Of a DNA stretch of 64,000 nucleotides, positions 1 through 8,579 are shown one piece after another. The notes beneath the pieces were generated by a model. That model worked only from the letters and a program-made list of their open reading frames with translations, had not been told where the DNA came from and made no database searches. The stretch comes from Dyella terrae. Its GTDB lineage: Bacteria > Pseudomonadota > Gammaproteobacteria > Xanthomonadales > Rhodanobacteraceae. Within the stretch, counting starts at the first letter, position 1; each line of letters opens with the position of its first letter. The position numbers and the translations under genes are program-made. Location of the stretch: contig NZ_SIZZ01000001.1 in NCBI RefSeq assembly GCF_004322705.1, positions 1,860,001 to 1,924,000 of the forward strand, written 5' to 3'.

Positions 1-5
1 ACATC

Positions 6-629
6 TCAGTGAGTCGTCGCGGCCGGTGCCGGGGAGGCACTGTTGCCGAAGTCCACGGTCGGCGCGGCGGAAATCGCCTTCTCGTTATCCACGGTGAAGT
101 TCGGCTTCACCTGATAGCCGAAGATCTTCGCGGTGAGGTTGTTCGGGAAGGTGCGGATCATGGAGTTGTACTCCTGCACTTCCTTCACATAGCGATTGCG
201 CGCGACGGTGATGCGGTTCTCCGTGCCTTCCAGCTGGGCCTGCAGATTCTGGAACAGGCCATCAGCCTTCAGCTGCGGATAGTTCTCGCTGACCACCATC
301 AGGCGCGACAGCGCACTGGACAGCTCACCCTGAGCCTGCTGGAACTGCTGCAGCTTCTGGGGGTCGTTCAGCGCGTCCGGCGACAACTGCATCGTGCCCA
401 CCTTGGCACGCGCATTGGTCACTTCCGTCAGCACCCTTTCTTCATGCTGGGCGTAACCCTTCACCGTATTGACCAGGTTCGGCACCAGGTCGGCGCGGCG
501 CTGGTACTGGTTGATCACTTCCGACCAAGCCGCCTTCACGGCTTCGTCCTGACGCTGCATGGCGTTGTAGCCACAGCCGGAAAGACCGGCGACGACCAAC
601 AGGAGTGCAACGGCACGGAGGAATTTCAT
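6..629 (-). CDS. lemA: LemA family lipoprotein
   Basis: 207-residue protein of the LemA family, whose members are membrane-anchored coiled-coil proteins of poorly defined function. The first 19 residues form a lipoprotein signal with lipobox LSGC (Cys19). The rest is mostly helical and includes the family hallmark of Tyr-rich and Asn-rich segments (QYQRRADLVPNLVNTVKGYA). I chose the ATG at 629 because a GGAG lies 8 bases before it and the signal peptide begins there; the open frame continues upstream to 701 without a plausible leader. It ends very near the window edge, so any downstream partner (often a TPM-domain protein) is out of view. Family assignment is firm, function is not. Confidence 0.93.
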   Translation of the reverse strand: MKFLRAVALLLVVAGLSGCGYNAMQRQDEAVKAAWSEVINQYQRRADLVPNLVNTVKGYAQHEERVLTEVTNARAKVGTMQLSPDALNDPQKLQQFQQAQGELSSALSRLMVVSENYPQLKADGLFQNLQAQLEGTENRITVARNRYVKEVQEYNSMIRTFPNNLTAKIFGYQVKPNFTVDNEKAISAAPTVDFGNSASPAPAATTH

Positions 630-704
630 GGGGGTGCTCCAATCCGGTGGAAGGGAGCATTGCAGCATTGTGGGTGGGTACGGCGCAATCGGAGGGTTCA
701 CCCC

Positions 705-1076
705 TCACCAGAAGCGCGGCCCCAGCACGAGCACCCAGGCCAGGCCCGTCAGCACAAGCAGAAGGAAGACGGCAGCGGAACCCATGTCCTTGGCGCGGCC
801 CGCCAGTTCATGGAATTCGGGGCTGACTTTGTCGACAACAGCCTCGACAGCGGAATTAAGCAGCTCGGCGGACAAGACCAGAATGGCCGGCGTGACCAGC
901 GCAAGCTTCTCGAGCGCGCCATTGCCCAGCCAGAGACCCGCCGGAACCAGCACCACGGCCAGGCAGGCTTCGAGGCGGAAGGAAGCTTCGTGCACCCAAC
1001 CGGCGCGCAAGCCCTTCATCGACCACTTGAAGGCATTCCAGATTTGCTTGGGTCCGCGAATGCCAGAGGCTGCCAT
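705..1076 (-). CDS. dgkA: Diacylglycerol kinase (DgkA)
   Basis: 123-residue integral membrane kinase that phosphorylates diacylglycerol to phosphatidic acid in the inner membrane, recycling lipid from periplasmic glucan and LPS modification. It shows the prokaryotic DgkA signature ELLNSAVEAVVD with its catalytic and metal-binding Glu/Asn/Glu residues, the following AKDMGSAAV helix and three hydrophobic segments. Length matches the usual 120 or so residues when the ATG at 1076 is used; the open frame extends to 1160 with non-family residues. The stop lies 76 bases before the lemA start on the same strand, so co-transcription is possible. Confidence 0.93.
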   Translation of the reverse strand: MAASGIRGPKQIWNAFKWSMKGLRAGWVHEASFRLEACLAVVLVPAGLWLGNGALEKLALVTPAILVLSAELLNSAVEAVVDKVSPEFHELAGRAKDMGSAAVFLLLVLTGLAWVLVLGPRFW

Positions 1077-1374
1077 GCAGGATCGTCCAGGGTCGTGGCA
1101 GCCATGGCTGCGGAGGCGGGCCACGGGAAACGATCCTGGGCCGGAAATGAAGCGCGACATGATGCCACAACCGTCTTGTCATCCTGGCACCGGCCGCGCC
1201 CATGCCTGAAGGCGGAACAGGCTGATCACTGCAACCCTTTGCCGCCGCAAGAAATCTCGTCGCGCGTCGCGCGGGTCATGAGATGCCTGTTGCGTTACCC
1301 TTTATCCGTTGCGATCCGTTCAGGCTCGCAAATGGTCGGCCGCAGCGCGGTCGTTGTCTTGACCGTGTTTCGGA

Positions 1375-2895
1375 ATGCACATGGCAAAAGTACACACCCC
1401 GCCCGTCTCGCAGACGAGGTCGTTCAGCACCGTTTTCCTGATCGAAATGTGGGAGCGCTTCGGCTTCTACGGCATGCAGGTGCTGATGGTCACCTACATG
1501 ATGAAAAAGCTGGGCTTCGCCGATACCCGCGCGAACCTGGTCTGGGGCGCTGCCGCAGCCCTCATCTACGCCACCCCCGCGATCGGCGGCTGGATCGGCG
1601 ACAAGCTGATCGGCACGCGCCGCACCATGATCACCGGCGCCGTGGTGCTGGCCCTGGGCTACGCCATGCTGTGGATCCCGTCGAACAACCCCACCCTGCT
1701 CTACGGCGCGCTGGGCGTGATCGTCGTCGGCAACGGCTTCTTCAAGCCGAACGCGGGCAACCTCGTGCGCAAGATCTACGAGGGGGATGACACCCGCATC
1801 GACAGCGCCTTCACCATCTACTACATGGCGGTGAACGTCGGCTCGATGCTGTCGATGACGGCCACGCCGTGGATCCGCAACTACGTCGGTGAGCATTACG
1901 GCGACGCGATGGGCTGGCACACGGCTTTTGGCGCCTGTGCGATCGGCCTGGTGCTGGGCCTGGGCAATTACAAGCTGATGAGCCGCACGCTGTCCCACAT
2001 CGGCTCGGCGCCTGACGAAAAGCCAGTCGACATGAAGCGCGCGCTGATGGTTGGCGTCGCGTCGATCGGCATGGTGTTTCTCTCGGCCAGCATCCTGCAG
2101 AGCCTGCTGCTGGCCAAGGCCGCCGTGTTCATCGCGGGCGTCGTGATCCTGGGCATCTTCGCTCACCTCATCATGGGCAGCCAGCGCAGCGAACGCGCAG
2201 GGCTGATTGCCGCCCTGGTGCTGACGTTCCAGACGATCTTCTTCTTCATCTTCTACGCGCAGATGGCGACCTCGCTGAACCTGTTCGCGCAGAAGAATGT
2301 CGACCTGCACTTCCGGGTGTTCGGCTTTGAGCTCTTCACCTGGATTCCGGAGCAGTTCCAGAACCTCAACGCGATCTGGATCGTGCTGCTGAGCCCGGTC
2401 CTGGTTTTCGCGTACAACTCGCTGGGCCGTATCGGCAAGGACCCGTCCGTCGCGTTCAAGTTCGCGCTGGGCTTCGGCGCCGTGGCCATGGGCTTCTTCA
2501 TGTACGGCCTGGGCGCCCAGAGCGCCGTGGACGGCCAGGTGTCGTCCTGGACCATGGTCTGGGGTTACGGCTTCTACTCGCTGGGCGAACTGCTGGTGAG
2601 CGGCCTTGGGCTGGCCATGATTGCCCGCTTCGTGCCGGCGCGCATGGGCGGCTTCATGATGGGCGCGTACTACGTGGCCGTCGGCATTTCGCAGTACCTG
2701 GGCAGCATGGTGGCCAACCTCGCCAGCGTGCCCAAGCAAGTGACGAACCCGGTGGAGTCCCTGCCCATCTACATCAGCCTGTTCAATCAGCTGGGCCTGG
2801 TGGGTATCGGCTGCACCGTGCTGGCACTGGGCATGCTGCCCCTGATGAACCGCCTGGCGAACAGCCACGCCGAAGCTCGCACCGCCGAGGCTTGA
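1375..2895 (+). CDS. POT-family proton-coupled oligopeptide transporter
   Basis: 506-residue major facilitator of the POT/PTR (Dtp) family, which imports di- and tripeptides with protons across the inner membrane. The N-terminus has the ExxER-type motif (EMWERFGFYG) that couples proton and peptide binding, followed by the GGWIGD loop of the first MFS motif and about 14 hydrophobic helices, two more than the MFS core, as in bacterial POT proteins. Two start codons are possible, 1375 and 1381, differing by two residues. The gene stands alone; 298 bases separate it from dgkA on the other strand. Which Dtp paralogue it corresponds to cannot be decided from sequence alone. Confidence 0.9.
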   Translation: MHMAKVHTPPVSQTRSFSTVFLIEMWERFGFYGMQVLMVTYMMKKLGFADTRANLVWGAAAALIYATPAIGGWIGDKLIGTRRTMITGAVVLALGYAMLWIPSNNPTLLYGALGVIVVGNGFFKPNAGNLVRKIYEGDDTRIDSAFTIYYMAVNVGSMLSMTATPWIRNYVGEHYGDAMGWHTAFGACAIGLVLGLGNYKLMSRTLSHIGSAPDEKPVDMKRALMVGVASIGMVFLSASILQSLLLAKAAVFIAGVVILGIFAHLIMGSQRSERAGLIAALVLTFQTIFFFIFYAQMATSLNLFAQKNVDLHFRVFGFELFTWIPEQFQNLNAIWIVLLSPVLVFAYNSLGRIGKDPSVAFKFALGFGAVAMGFFMYGLGAQSAVDGQVSSWTMVWGYGFYSLGELLVSGLGLAMIARFVPARMGGFMMGAYYVAVGISQYLGSMVANLASVPKQVTNPVESLPIYISLFNQLGLVGIGCTVLALGMLPLMNRLANSHAEARTAEA

Positions 2896-2905
2896 ACGGG
2901 GCAAA

Positions 2906-2932
2906 AGGGGCCGGTGTGGCAATCCGGCCCCT
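2906..2932 (+). terminator. Stem-loop between peptide transporter and regB
   Basis: A perfect 9-bp stem (AGGGGCCGG with CCGGCCCCT) closes a 9-base loop, 11 bases after the transporter stop codon. No T-run follows on the plus strand, so it may be a weak or Rho-assisted terminator or an mRNA 3'-end stabiliser rather than a classical intrinsic terminator. Confidence 0.45.
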
Positions 2933-2986
2933 GCGTCCTGCTGTCGCAGGCCGGTGACTCCCATCATCCCGGGCTTACGGACCCCG

Positions 2987-2992
2987 TAAAAT
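2987..2992 (+). promoter_or_regulatory. Putative -10 box (TAAAAT) for regB, near-leaderless
   Basis: TAAAAT lies six bases before the regB ATG at 2999 and there is no purine-rich ribosome binding site between them. A transcript starting about seven bases after this box would begin at or next to the ATG. I see no convincing -35 hexamer at 16-18 bases, so this is a guess from the -10 alone. Confidence 0.3.
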
Positions 2993-2998
2993 GCCCGC

Positions 2999-4285
2999 AT
3001 GAGCAATCGCCGCCTCCTGCAGCACCGCATCGGGCCGACCACGCTGATGCGCACCCTTGCCTGGTTGCGCATCTGTGCCATCGGTGGACAGAGCGCTGCC
3101 GTGCTGGTTTGCGCTTTCTGGATGGATCTGGGCATTCCCATGCTGCCGCTGCTGGTAGGCGTCGGCTCGCTGGGCGTCTTCGCCGTCTTCGCCGCGTGGC
3201 GCGTCAACCAGCCCTGGCCGGTGCGCGAGTGGGAAACCATCGTGCACGTGGCCGTCGATACGCTCGTGCTGGGCTACCTGTTGTATTTCACCGGCGGCGC
3301 CAGCAATCCCTTCATCACGCTGCTGCTGGTGCCGATCGCCCTGAGCGCCGCGGCATTGTCGGTGCCCGCCGTGCTCGCCGTGGCAGCTCTCGCGGGTATC
3401 GCCTACGTCGTCCTGCTGCGCTGGTATGTGCCACTACCCATGCCGGTCCACGCCGGCTCCGGCTTTTCCCTGCATGTCGTCGGCATGGGCGTGAACTTCG
3501 TGATCACCGCCTTGCTGCTGGGCTTTTTCATCAATCGCCTTGCGCGATCGGTGCGCCTGCAACAACTGGAAGTCCAGCGCGTACGCGAACGTGCCCTGCG
3601 CGACGAAGGCATCCTCGCCATCGCAACCCAGGCCGCGGGCGCGGCGCATGAATTGAACACGCCGCTGTCGACCATGCGCACGCTGCTGCCTGAACTGCGC
3701 CGCGAGCATGCGGAAGACGCCGTTCTGGGCGAAGACCTGCAGTTGCTCGAAGACCAGGTCGAACGTTGCCGCACCATCCTTCGCGAGATGGTGGCCTTCG
3801 GCAAGGCGCAGCTTTCGCAAGAGCCGGAGAAGGTCACGCTGGCTGCGTTCATCCATGGCTGCCTCGAGCGCTTCCAGTTGCTGCGCCCGGAAGCCGAACT
3901 CGATCTGCAACTCGATGAAGATGCCGCGCGCATCGTGCTTCGCACACCGCCTGGCCTTCGCCACGCGCTGTTGAATCTGCTGAACAACGCCGTCGACGCC
4001 TCGGCGATGAATCAGTCGCACGCCGTGATGCTCGTCGCGCGCCGCCATGGCGAGTGGCTGGAGCTGATCGTCGGCGACCACGGCCCGGGCTTTGCAGCCA
4101 CGGGCGAGCTGTCACCGCTGGGTCAGTCGCAAAAGCAGACAGGCCTCGGCATTGGCCTCGCGCTTGCCGAAGCCACGGCAGAACGACTGGACGGCCAGCT
4201 CACCGCCACCAACACGCTCGATGGCGCGCAAATGCACCTGCGCCTGCCACTGGCGGTTGTGGGCAGCAACAATGAATCCGCTTAA
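2999..4285 (+). CDS. regB: RegB/PrrB/RoxS-type redox sensor histidine kinase
   Basis: 428-residue membrane histidine kinase. About six hydrophobic segments occupy residues 20-180 and contain GGASNPF (99-105), the ubiquinone-binding motif of RegB. The H-box is AAGAAHELNTPLSTM with phospho-accepting His217. Cys257 in VERCRTIL lies exactly 40 residues after that His, the same spacing as His225 and redox-active Cys265 of Rhodobacter RegB. The HATPase domain follows (NLLNNAVDAS, GDHGPGF, GLGIGLALAEA). In the known systems the kinase senses the quinone pool and respiratory state and phosphorylates RegA. The partner regulator starts 40 bases downstream on the same strand. Family identity is strong; the regulon here is unknown. 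Confidence 0.9.
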   Translation: MSNRRLLQHRIGPTTLMRTLAWLRICAIGGQSAAVLVCAFWMDLGIPMLPLLVGVGSLGVFAVFAAWRVNQPWPVREWETIVHVAVDTLVLGYLLYFTGGASNPFITLLLVPIALSAAALSVPAVLAVAALAGIAYVVLLRWYVPLPMPVHAGSGFSLHVVGMGVNFVITALLLGFFINRLARSVRLQQLEVQRVRERALRDEGILAIATQAAGAAHELNTPLSTMRTLLPELRREHAEDAVLGEDLQLLEDQVERCRTILREMVAFGKAQLSQEPEKVTLAAFIHGCLERFQLLRPEAELDLQLDEDAARIVLRTPPGLRHALLNLLNNAVDASAMNQSHAVMLVARRHGEWLELIVGDHGPGFAATGELSPLGQSQKQTGLGIGLALAEATAERLDGQLTATNTLDGAQMHLRLPLAVVGSNNESA

Positions 4286-4325
4286 GAACACTTACTGACG
4301 ACACGCAACCATCGGACTTGAGACC

Positions 4326-4901
4326 ATGACCGAAGTGACCGCCCAACCCTTGCTCATCGTCGATGACGACGCCACGTTTGCACGCGTTCTGGCACGCGCC
4401 CTGAGCTCGCGTGGCTTCGAGGTGATCACGGCCACCAATGCCGATGAGGCACGTGCACTCACGCGTCGTCACCATCCGCGTTACTGCGTACTCGATCTCA
4501 AGCTCGGCGATGAAAACGGCTTGCGCCTGATCCCGGAATTGCAGTCGCTGGTGCCCGACATGCGCGTGCTGCTGCTCACCGGCTACGCCTCCATTGCCAC
4601 GGCCGTGGAAGCGATCAAGCGCGGTGCGCATGACTACCTCGCCAAGCCCGTTGACGCCGATGCCGTCGTGCGCGCACTGCTCGATGGCGACAGCAGCAGC
4701 GGCGGCGATGACGAAGTGATCGACGCACCGGATGTGCCGCTGGCGCTGCGTCGCCTCGAGTGGGAACACATCCAGCGCGTGCTCACCGAATGCGATGGCA
4801 ACATCTCCGAGACCGCCCGTCGCCTGGGCATGCATCGGCGCACCCTGCAGCGCAAGCTGAGCAAGCATCCGGTACGTGAGAGGCCGGATAGCGAGGATTG
4901 A
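4326..4901 (+). CDS. regA: RegA/PrrA/RoxR-type response regulator
   Basis: 191-residue regulator with an N-terminal receiver (acidic pocket DDD at 13-15, phospho-acceptor Asp57 in VLDLKLGDENG, Lys in LAKPVDADA) and a C-terminal Fis-type helix-turn-helix (GNISETARRLGMHRRTLQRKL), the compact NtrC-lineage layout without an AAA+ domain that marks RegA, PrrA and RoxR. It follows regB by 40 bases and would be its cognate target, regulating respiratory and redox-responsive genes. The stretch between the domains has a short Ser/Gly/Asp run (DGDSSSGGDDE) that acts as a linker. Confidence 0.9.
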   Translation: MTEVTAQPLLIVDDDATFARVLARALSSRGFEVITATNADEARALTRRHHPRYCVLDLKLGDENGLRLIPELQSLVPDMRVLLLTGYASIATAVEAIKRGAHDYLAKPVDADAVVRALLDGDSSSGGDDEVIDAPDVPLALRRLEWEHIQRVLTECDGNISETARRLGMHRRTLQRKLSKHPVRERPDSED

Positions 4902-5109
4902 TCCGACCTTCCCCGGGTCCGAAATGTCGGGTTTTCGATGCGAAGCTTGCGCCAGACTGGCGAAATCTACGCCCGGAAACCCGGACTTTCACCTCTCCTA
5001 ACCCACTTTGCCGACCGACTCCCTGCGCCTCACCGGTTAGCGCACTCAACCGCGACATCGCGCCACCTTCCGGGATGCCGATCTCCGGCTATCCTGCGAA
5101 CCCTAGACC

Positions 5110-7398
5110 ATGGTCCAGGGTGCCCCCTTGAAGCTTTCGTCCCATCCCCGTTCGCTGGCCCTGGCGCTCGCCGCATGCATGGCCGGCACCGCCGCGCACG
5201 CCGACGACACGCCTCCGCAACAGGCTTCCACGACGCTGGAAGCGGTGCACGTCCACGCCAGTGACACGCATGTCACCGAAACACCGGCGGTGCAGGTTCG
5301 CGTGAAGCGCGAAGACCTCCTCAAGCACAACATCACCGACAGTTCGGACGCGCTCAAGTACGCGCCGAACATGCAGGTGCGCAAGCGTTACATCGGGGAT
5401 CCCAATGCTGTCATCAGCGGCCGCAATGCCGGCACGCTGCAAAGCGCGCGCAGCCTTGTCTATGCCGACGGGCTCCTGCTCTCGAACCTGATGACCAACG
5501 GCTGGGATGGCGCACCGCGCTGGGGCATGGTGGCGCCTGAGGAAATCGGTGCCGTGGATGTGCTTTATGGTCCGTATTCCGCGCTTTATCCGGGCAATTC
5601 GATGGGCACCACCGTGCTCATCCACACGCGCTTGCCACAAAAGCTCGTTGCGAGCGCCAGCGCGCAGTTCATGAGCCAGGACTTCAGCGACAACTACGGC
5701 AGCAGCGGCCGTTACAACGGCCGCAACATCGCCGCCACTCTGGGCAACAAGCAGGGGCGCTGGAGCTGGCTGCTCTCGGTCAACAAACTCGACAACAACG
5801 GCCAGCCGATGCAGTACGCGACGGCCAAGGCCGGTGGTACCGCGAATGCGGCCGTACCGGTATCCGGTGCAACGCTCGATCGCAATCCCAATGGCTCGCC
5901 TCGCCTCGTGTACGGTGCGAACACCATCGAGCACACGGAGCAGACGCAGGCCAAGCTGAAAGTCGGTGTCGATGTCACCGACAATATCTCTGCCCTGTTC
6001 ACGCTGGGCTGGTGGCACAACCACGCGGAAGACCGCACGCGCAGCCTGATTCGCGATGCGCAAGGCAACCTCGTCTACACCGGTGTGATCAGCGCCTACG
6101 GCCAGACATGGACGCTGCCGACGAGCGGACTGGCGCCTACGCAAACGCTCGAAACCCACGCGCTCTACGGCCTCGAGCTCAACGGGAAGTTCGACAACGG
6201 CTGGCGCTGGACGGCGGTCGCCAGCGACTACGACTTCATCAAGTCGCAAACGCATACGGCCGGCCTTACGCCACCCGTCGCCAACGTCGGCGGCCCGGGC
6301 AGCGTAGCGGATATGGGTGGCTCGGGCTGGCAGACGTTCGACGCACGCACCTCCGGTCCACTGGGTGAATCGCACATGCTGTACGCCGGTGCGCACTACG
6401 ACCGTTACCTGCTCGACTCCACCGTGCGCAATGCCAGCGACTGGCGCGGCGCTGCCGATGGGTTGCAGACGAGTGCGTTCGGCGGCCGCACGCAGACGCG
6501 CGCGCTCTATCTGCAGGACGTGTGGAGTTTTGCGCCAGCGTGGGCGCTGACGCTGGGCGGCCGCTGGGAACAATGGCGCGCTTACGGTGGCTCGCGCAGC
6601 AGCGGAAGCACGACGCTCGATTACGCCGATCGCAAGCAGAACGACTTCTCGCCCAAGGCGGCCCTGAGCTGGGACTTCGCCGATGCGTGGCAGCTGCGCC
6701 TGGCCAGCGGCAAGGCCGTGCGCTACCCGACGGTCAACGAGCTGTTCCAGGGCAGCATCTCGGCCAACGCCATCGTCAACAACAACCCGAACCTCAAGCC
6801 CGAATCGGACTGGTCGAACGACCTCACGCTGACGCGCCACGTGAGCAACGGCTATTGGCGCGTATCGCTGTTCCAGGATCGCATCGCCAACTCGCTGTAC
6901 TCGCAGACCGACATCACCGTCACGCCGACCGTCACCAACATCCAGAACGTGGACAAGGTGCGCATGCGTGGTATCGAGGGCGAACTGGTCCTGCGCGATG
7001 TCTGGATTGATGGCCTGGACCTGCAGGCCAGCGCGGCCTTCAACAATGCCAAGACGCTCAACGATCGCCAGTACCCGCTCGCCAACGGCAAGTGGTTCCC
7101 GCGCATCCCCAAGGTGCGCGCCACCCTGGTCACGGACTACCGCTTCGCCCCCGACTGGAATGCCTCCCTGGCGGTGCGTCATTCCGGCCGACAGTACGGC
7201 ACGCTGGACAACAGCGATTACGTCAATACCTACGGTGCCGTCAGCGCATTCACGGTCGCCGATGCCAAGGTGCGCTGGAACTTCGCGCACCAATGGACGG
7301 CCTCCGTGGGCGTGGACAACCTCACCAACGAGCACTATTGGGTTTACCATCCGTACGCCGGCCGCACCTGGTTCGGCGAAGTGCGCTGGGACTACTGA
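5110..7398 (+). CDS. TonB-dependent outer membrane receptor (metal or metallophore type)
   Basis: 762-residue TonB-dependent receptor. It has a signal peptide ending near AHA, a TonB-box-like stretch (TTLEAVHVHA), a plug domain (about residues 65-175, with YADGLLLSN and DVLYGPYSALYPGNSMGTTV) and a 22-strand barrel ending in an aromatic residue (VRWDY). The His-rich start (VHVHASDTH) is notable. The start at 5110 has no good ribosome binding site; a TATCCT at 5090-5095 suggests a very short leader, and a TTG at 5128 behind AGGGTG is an alternative. It heads a three-gene operon with a secreted Asp-box protein (8 bases downstream) and a thioredoxin-like protein. Substrate is not determined by sequence; I infer a metal. 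Confidence 0.85.
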   Translation: MVQGAPLKLSSHPRSLALALAACMAGTAAHADDTPPQQASTTLEAVHVHASDTHVTETPAVQVRVKREDLLKHNITDSSDALKYAPNMQVRKRYIGDPNAVISGRNAGTLQSARSLVYADGLLLSNLMTNGWDGAPRWGMVAPEEIGAVDVLYGPYSALYPGNSMGTTVLIHTRLPQKLVASASAQFMSQDFSDNYGSSGRYNGRNIAATLGNKQGRWSWLLSVNKLDNNGQPMQYATAKAGGTANAAVPVSGATLDRNPNGSPRLVYGANTIEHTEQTQAKLKVGVDVTDNISALFTLGWWHNHAEDRTRSLIRDAQGNLVYTGVISAYGQTWTLPTSGLAPTQTLETHALYGLELNGKFDNGWRWTAVASDYDFIKSQTHTAGLTPPVANVGGPGSVADMGGSGWQTFDARTSGPLGESHMLYAGAHYDRYLLDSTVRNASDWRGAADGLQTSAFGGRTQTRALYLQDVWSFAPAWALTLGGRWEQWRAYGGSRSSGSTTLDYADRKQNDFSPKAALSWDFADAWQLRLASGKAVRYPTVNELFQGSISANAIVNNNPNLKPESDWSNDLTLTRHVSNGYWRVSLFQDRIANSLYSQTDITVTPTVTNIQNVDKVRMRGIEGELVLRDVWIDGLDLQASAAFNNAKTLNDRQYPLANGKWFPRIPKVRATLVTDYRFAPDWNASLAVRHSGRQYGTLDNSDYVNTYGAVSAFTVADAKVRWNFAHQWTASVGVDNLTNEHYWVYHPYAGRTWFGEVRWDY

Positions 7399-7406
7399 GG
7401 CCTGCC

Positions 7407-8579
7407 ATGCGCCGATCATTCGCTGCTCTTTTTGCCACATTGACCACGCTGAGCGTGGCGGCCCACGACGGCATGAACATGCCCATGCCCAAGGGCCCCG
7501 AACTGGGTGCCAGTGCGGCCATCGATGGCCAGGGGCGCCTGTGGATCGTCGATGCGCAGGAGGGTCATGTGCGACTGAGGCATTCGGATGACTTCGGTCG
7601 AACACTCAGCGATCCCGTCCCCGTAAACACCAAAGCCGAGCCGATCTATGCCGAAGGCGAGAATCGCCCGAAGATCGCCTTCGGCAAGCACCATGAGATC
7701 TACGTCAGCTGGTCGCAGCCGCGCGCCAAGCCCTGGACGGGATTTGTGCGCTTCGCCCGCTCTACCGATCAGGGCGCGCACTTCTCCGAGCCCATGACCG
7801 TGCATCGGGACCGCGCGGAAATCACCCATCGCTTCGATGCCATGGCCGTGGATGCCAAGGGGCGCATCGTGATGGCATGGATCGACAAGCGCGATGTCGA
7901 GGCGGCCACAGCGGCGGACAAGCCCTATCTCGGCGCAGCCATCTATACCAGCGTTTCCTCCAATGACGGCCAATCGTTTGCCCCGGAACAGAAGCTCATC
8001 GACCAGAGCTGCGAATGCTGCCGCATCGCGATGGCACGGACGCCCGATGGAAACATCGGCGCGTTTTTCCGCAGCATCTATGGCGACAATATTCGCGACC
8101 ATGCCTATGCCGAACTGGGTGGTGACGGCAAGAACGCCACGCCGCAGCGCGCGACGTTCAGTGACTGGCATATCGCCGGCTGTCCGCATCACGGCCCGGG
8201 CCTGGCGATTGGCGAAGATGGCGTTCGCCATGCCGTGTGGTACGACGCCAAGGAGCAGCCGACCATCTGGTACGGACAGCTGCAGCCCGGCAAGGCACCT
8301 GCCCACGCCCTGCCACTCGCGCATGCCGGCGCCGCGCATGCGGATGTCGCGGTGAGTGGCAAGCGGGTCTGGATCGTATGGAACCAGGTCAGCGCCGACG
8401 GTTTCGCGCTGATGCTGCGCACCTCTCGCGATGGCGGACTGACCTTTGACGATGCGCGACAGATAGCGAACACGACACAGGCCGCGGCATCCCCCCAGTT
8501 GCTGCTGTGGAAGGATCGCGCCTTCGTCGCCTGGAACACGCAACCAGGCTTCCGGCTGATTCCCACGGAGACCCTGTGA
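7407..8579 (+). CDS. Secreted Asp-box (sialidase-fold) protein with Cys/Met/His motifs
   Basis: 390-residue exported protein. After a signal peptide that probably ends at Ala19 the mature chain would begin HDGMNMPMPKG, an N-terminal His followed by a Met-rich stretch like those in copper-binding periplasmic proteins. Four Asp-box motifs of the sialidase/BNR beta-propeller class are visible (SDDFGRTL at 60, STDQGAHF at 119, SNDGQSF at 185, SRDGGLTF at 340). Cys202, Cys204 and Cys205 (SCECCR) and CPHHGP at 259-264 could bind metal or be disulfides. True sialidase catalytic residues are not recognised, so sugar cleavage is not implied. It sits between a TonB receptor and a thioredoxin-like gene that overlaps its stop codon, which suggests periplasmic handling of whatever the receptor imports. 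Confidence 0.8.
   Translation: MRRSFAALFATLTTLSVAAHDGMNMPMPKGPELGASAAIDGQGRLWIVDAQEGHVRLRHSDDFGRTLSDPVPVNTKAEPIYAEGENRPKIAFGKHHEIYVSWSQPRAKPWTGFVRFARSTDQGAHFSEPMTVHRDRAEITHRFDAMAVDAKGRIVMAWIDKRDVEAATAADKPYLGAAIYTSVSSNDGQSFAPEQKLIDQSCECCRIAMARTPDGNIGAFFRSIYGDNIRDHAYAELGGDGKNATPQRATFSDWHIAGCPHHGPGLAIGEDGVRHAVWYDAKEQPTIWYGQLQPGKAPAHALPLAHAGAAHADVAVSGKRVWIVWNQVSADGFALMLRTSRDGGLTFDDARQIANTTQAAASPQLLLWKDRAFVAWNTQPGFRLIPTETL

Noticed and set aside
5089-7605. Open frame of 838 codons opposite the TonB receptor
   Set aside because: Antisense shadow, no domain or ribosome binding site.
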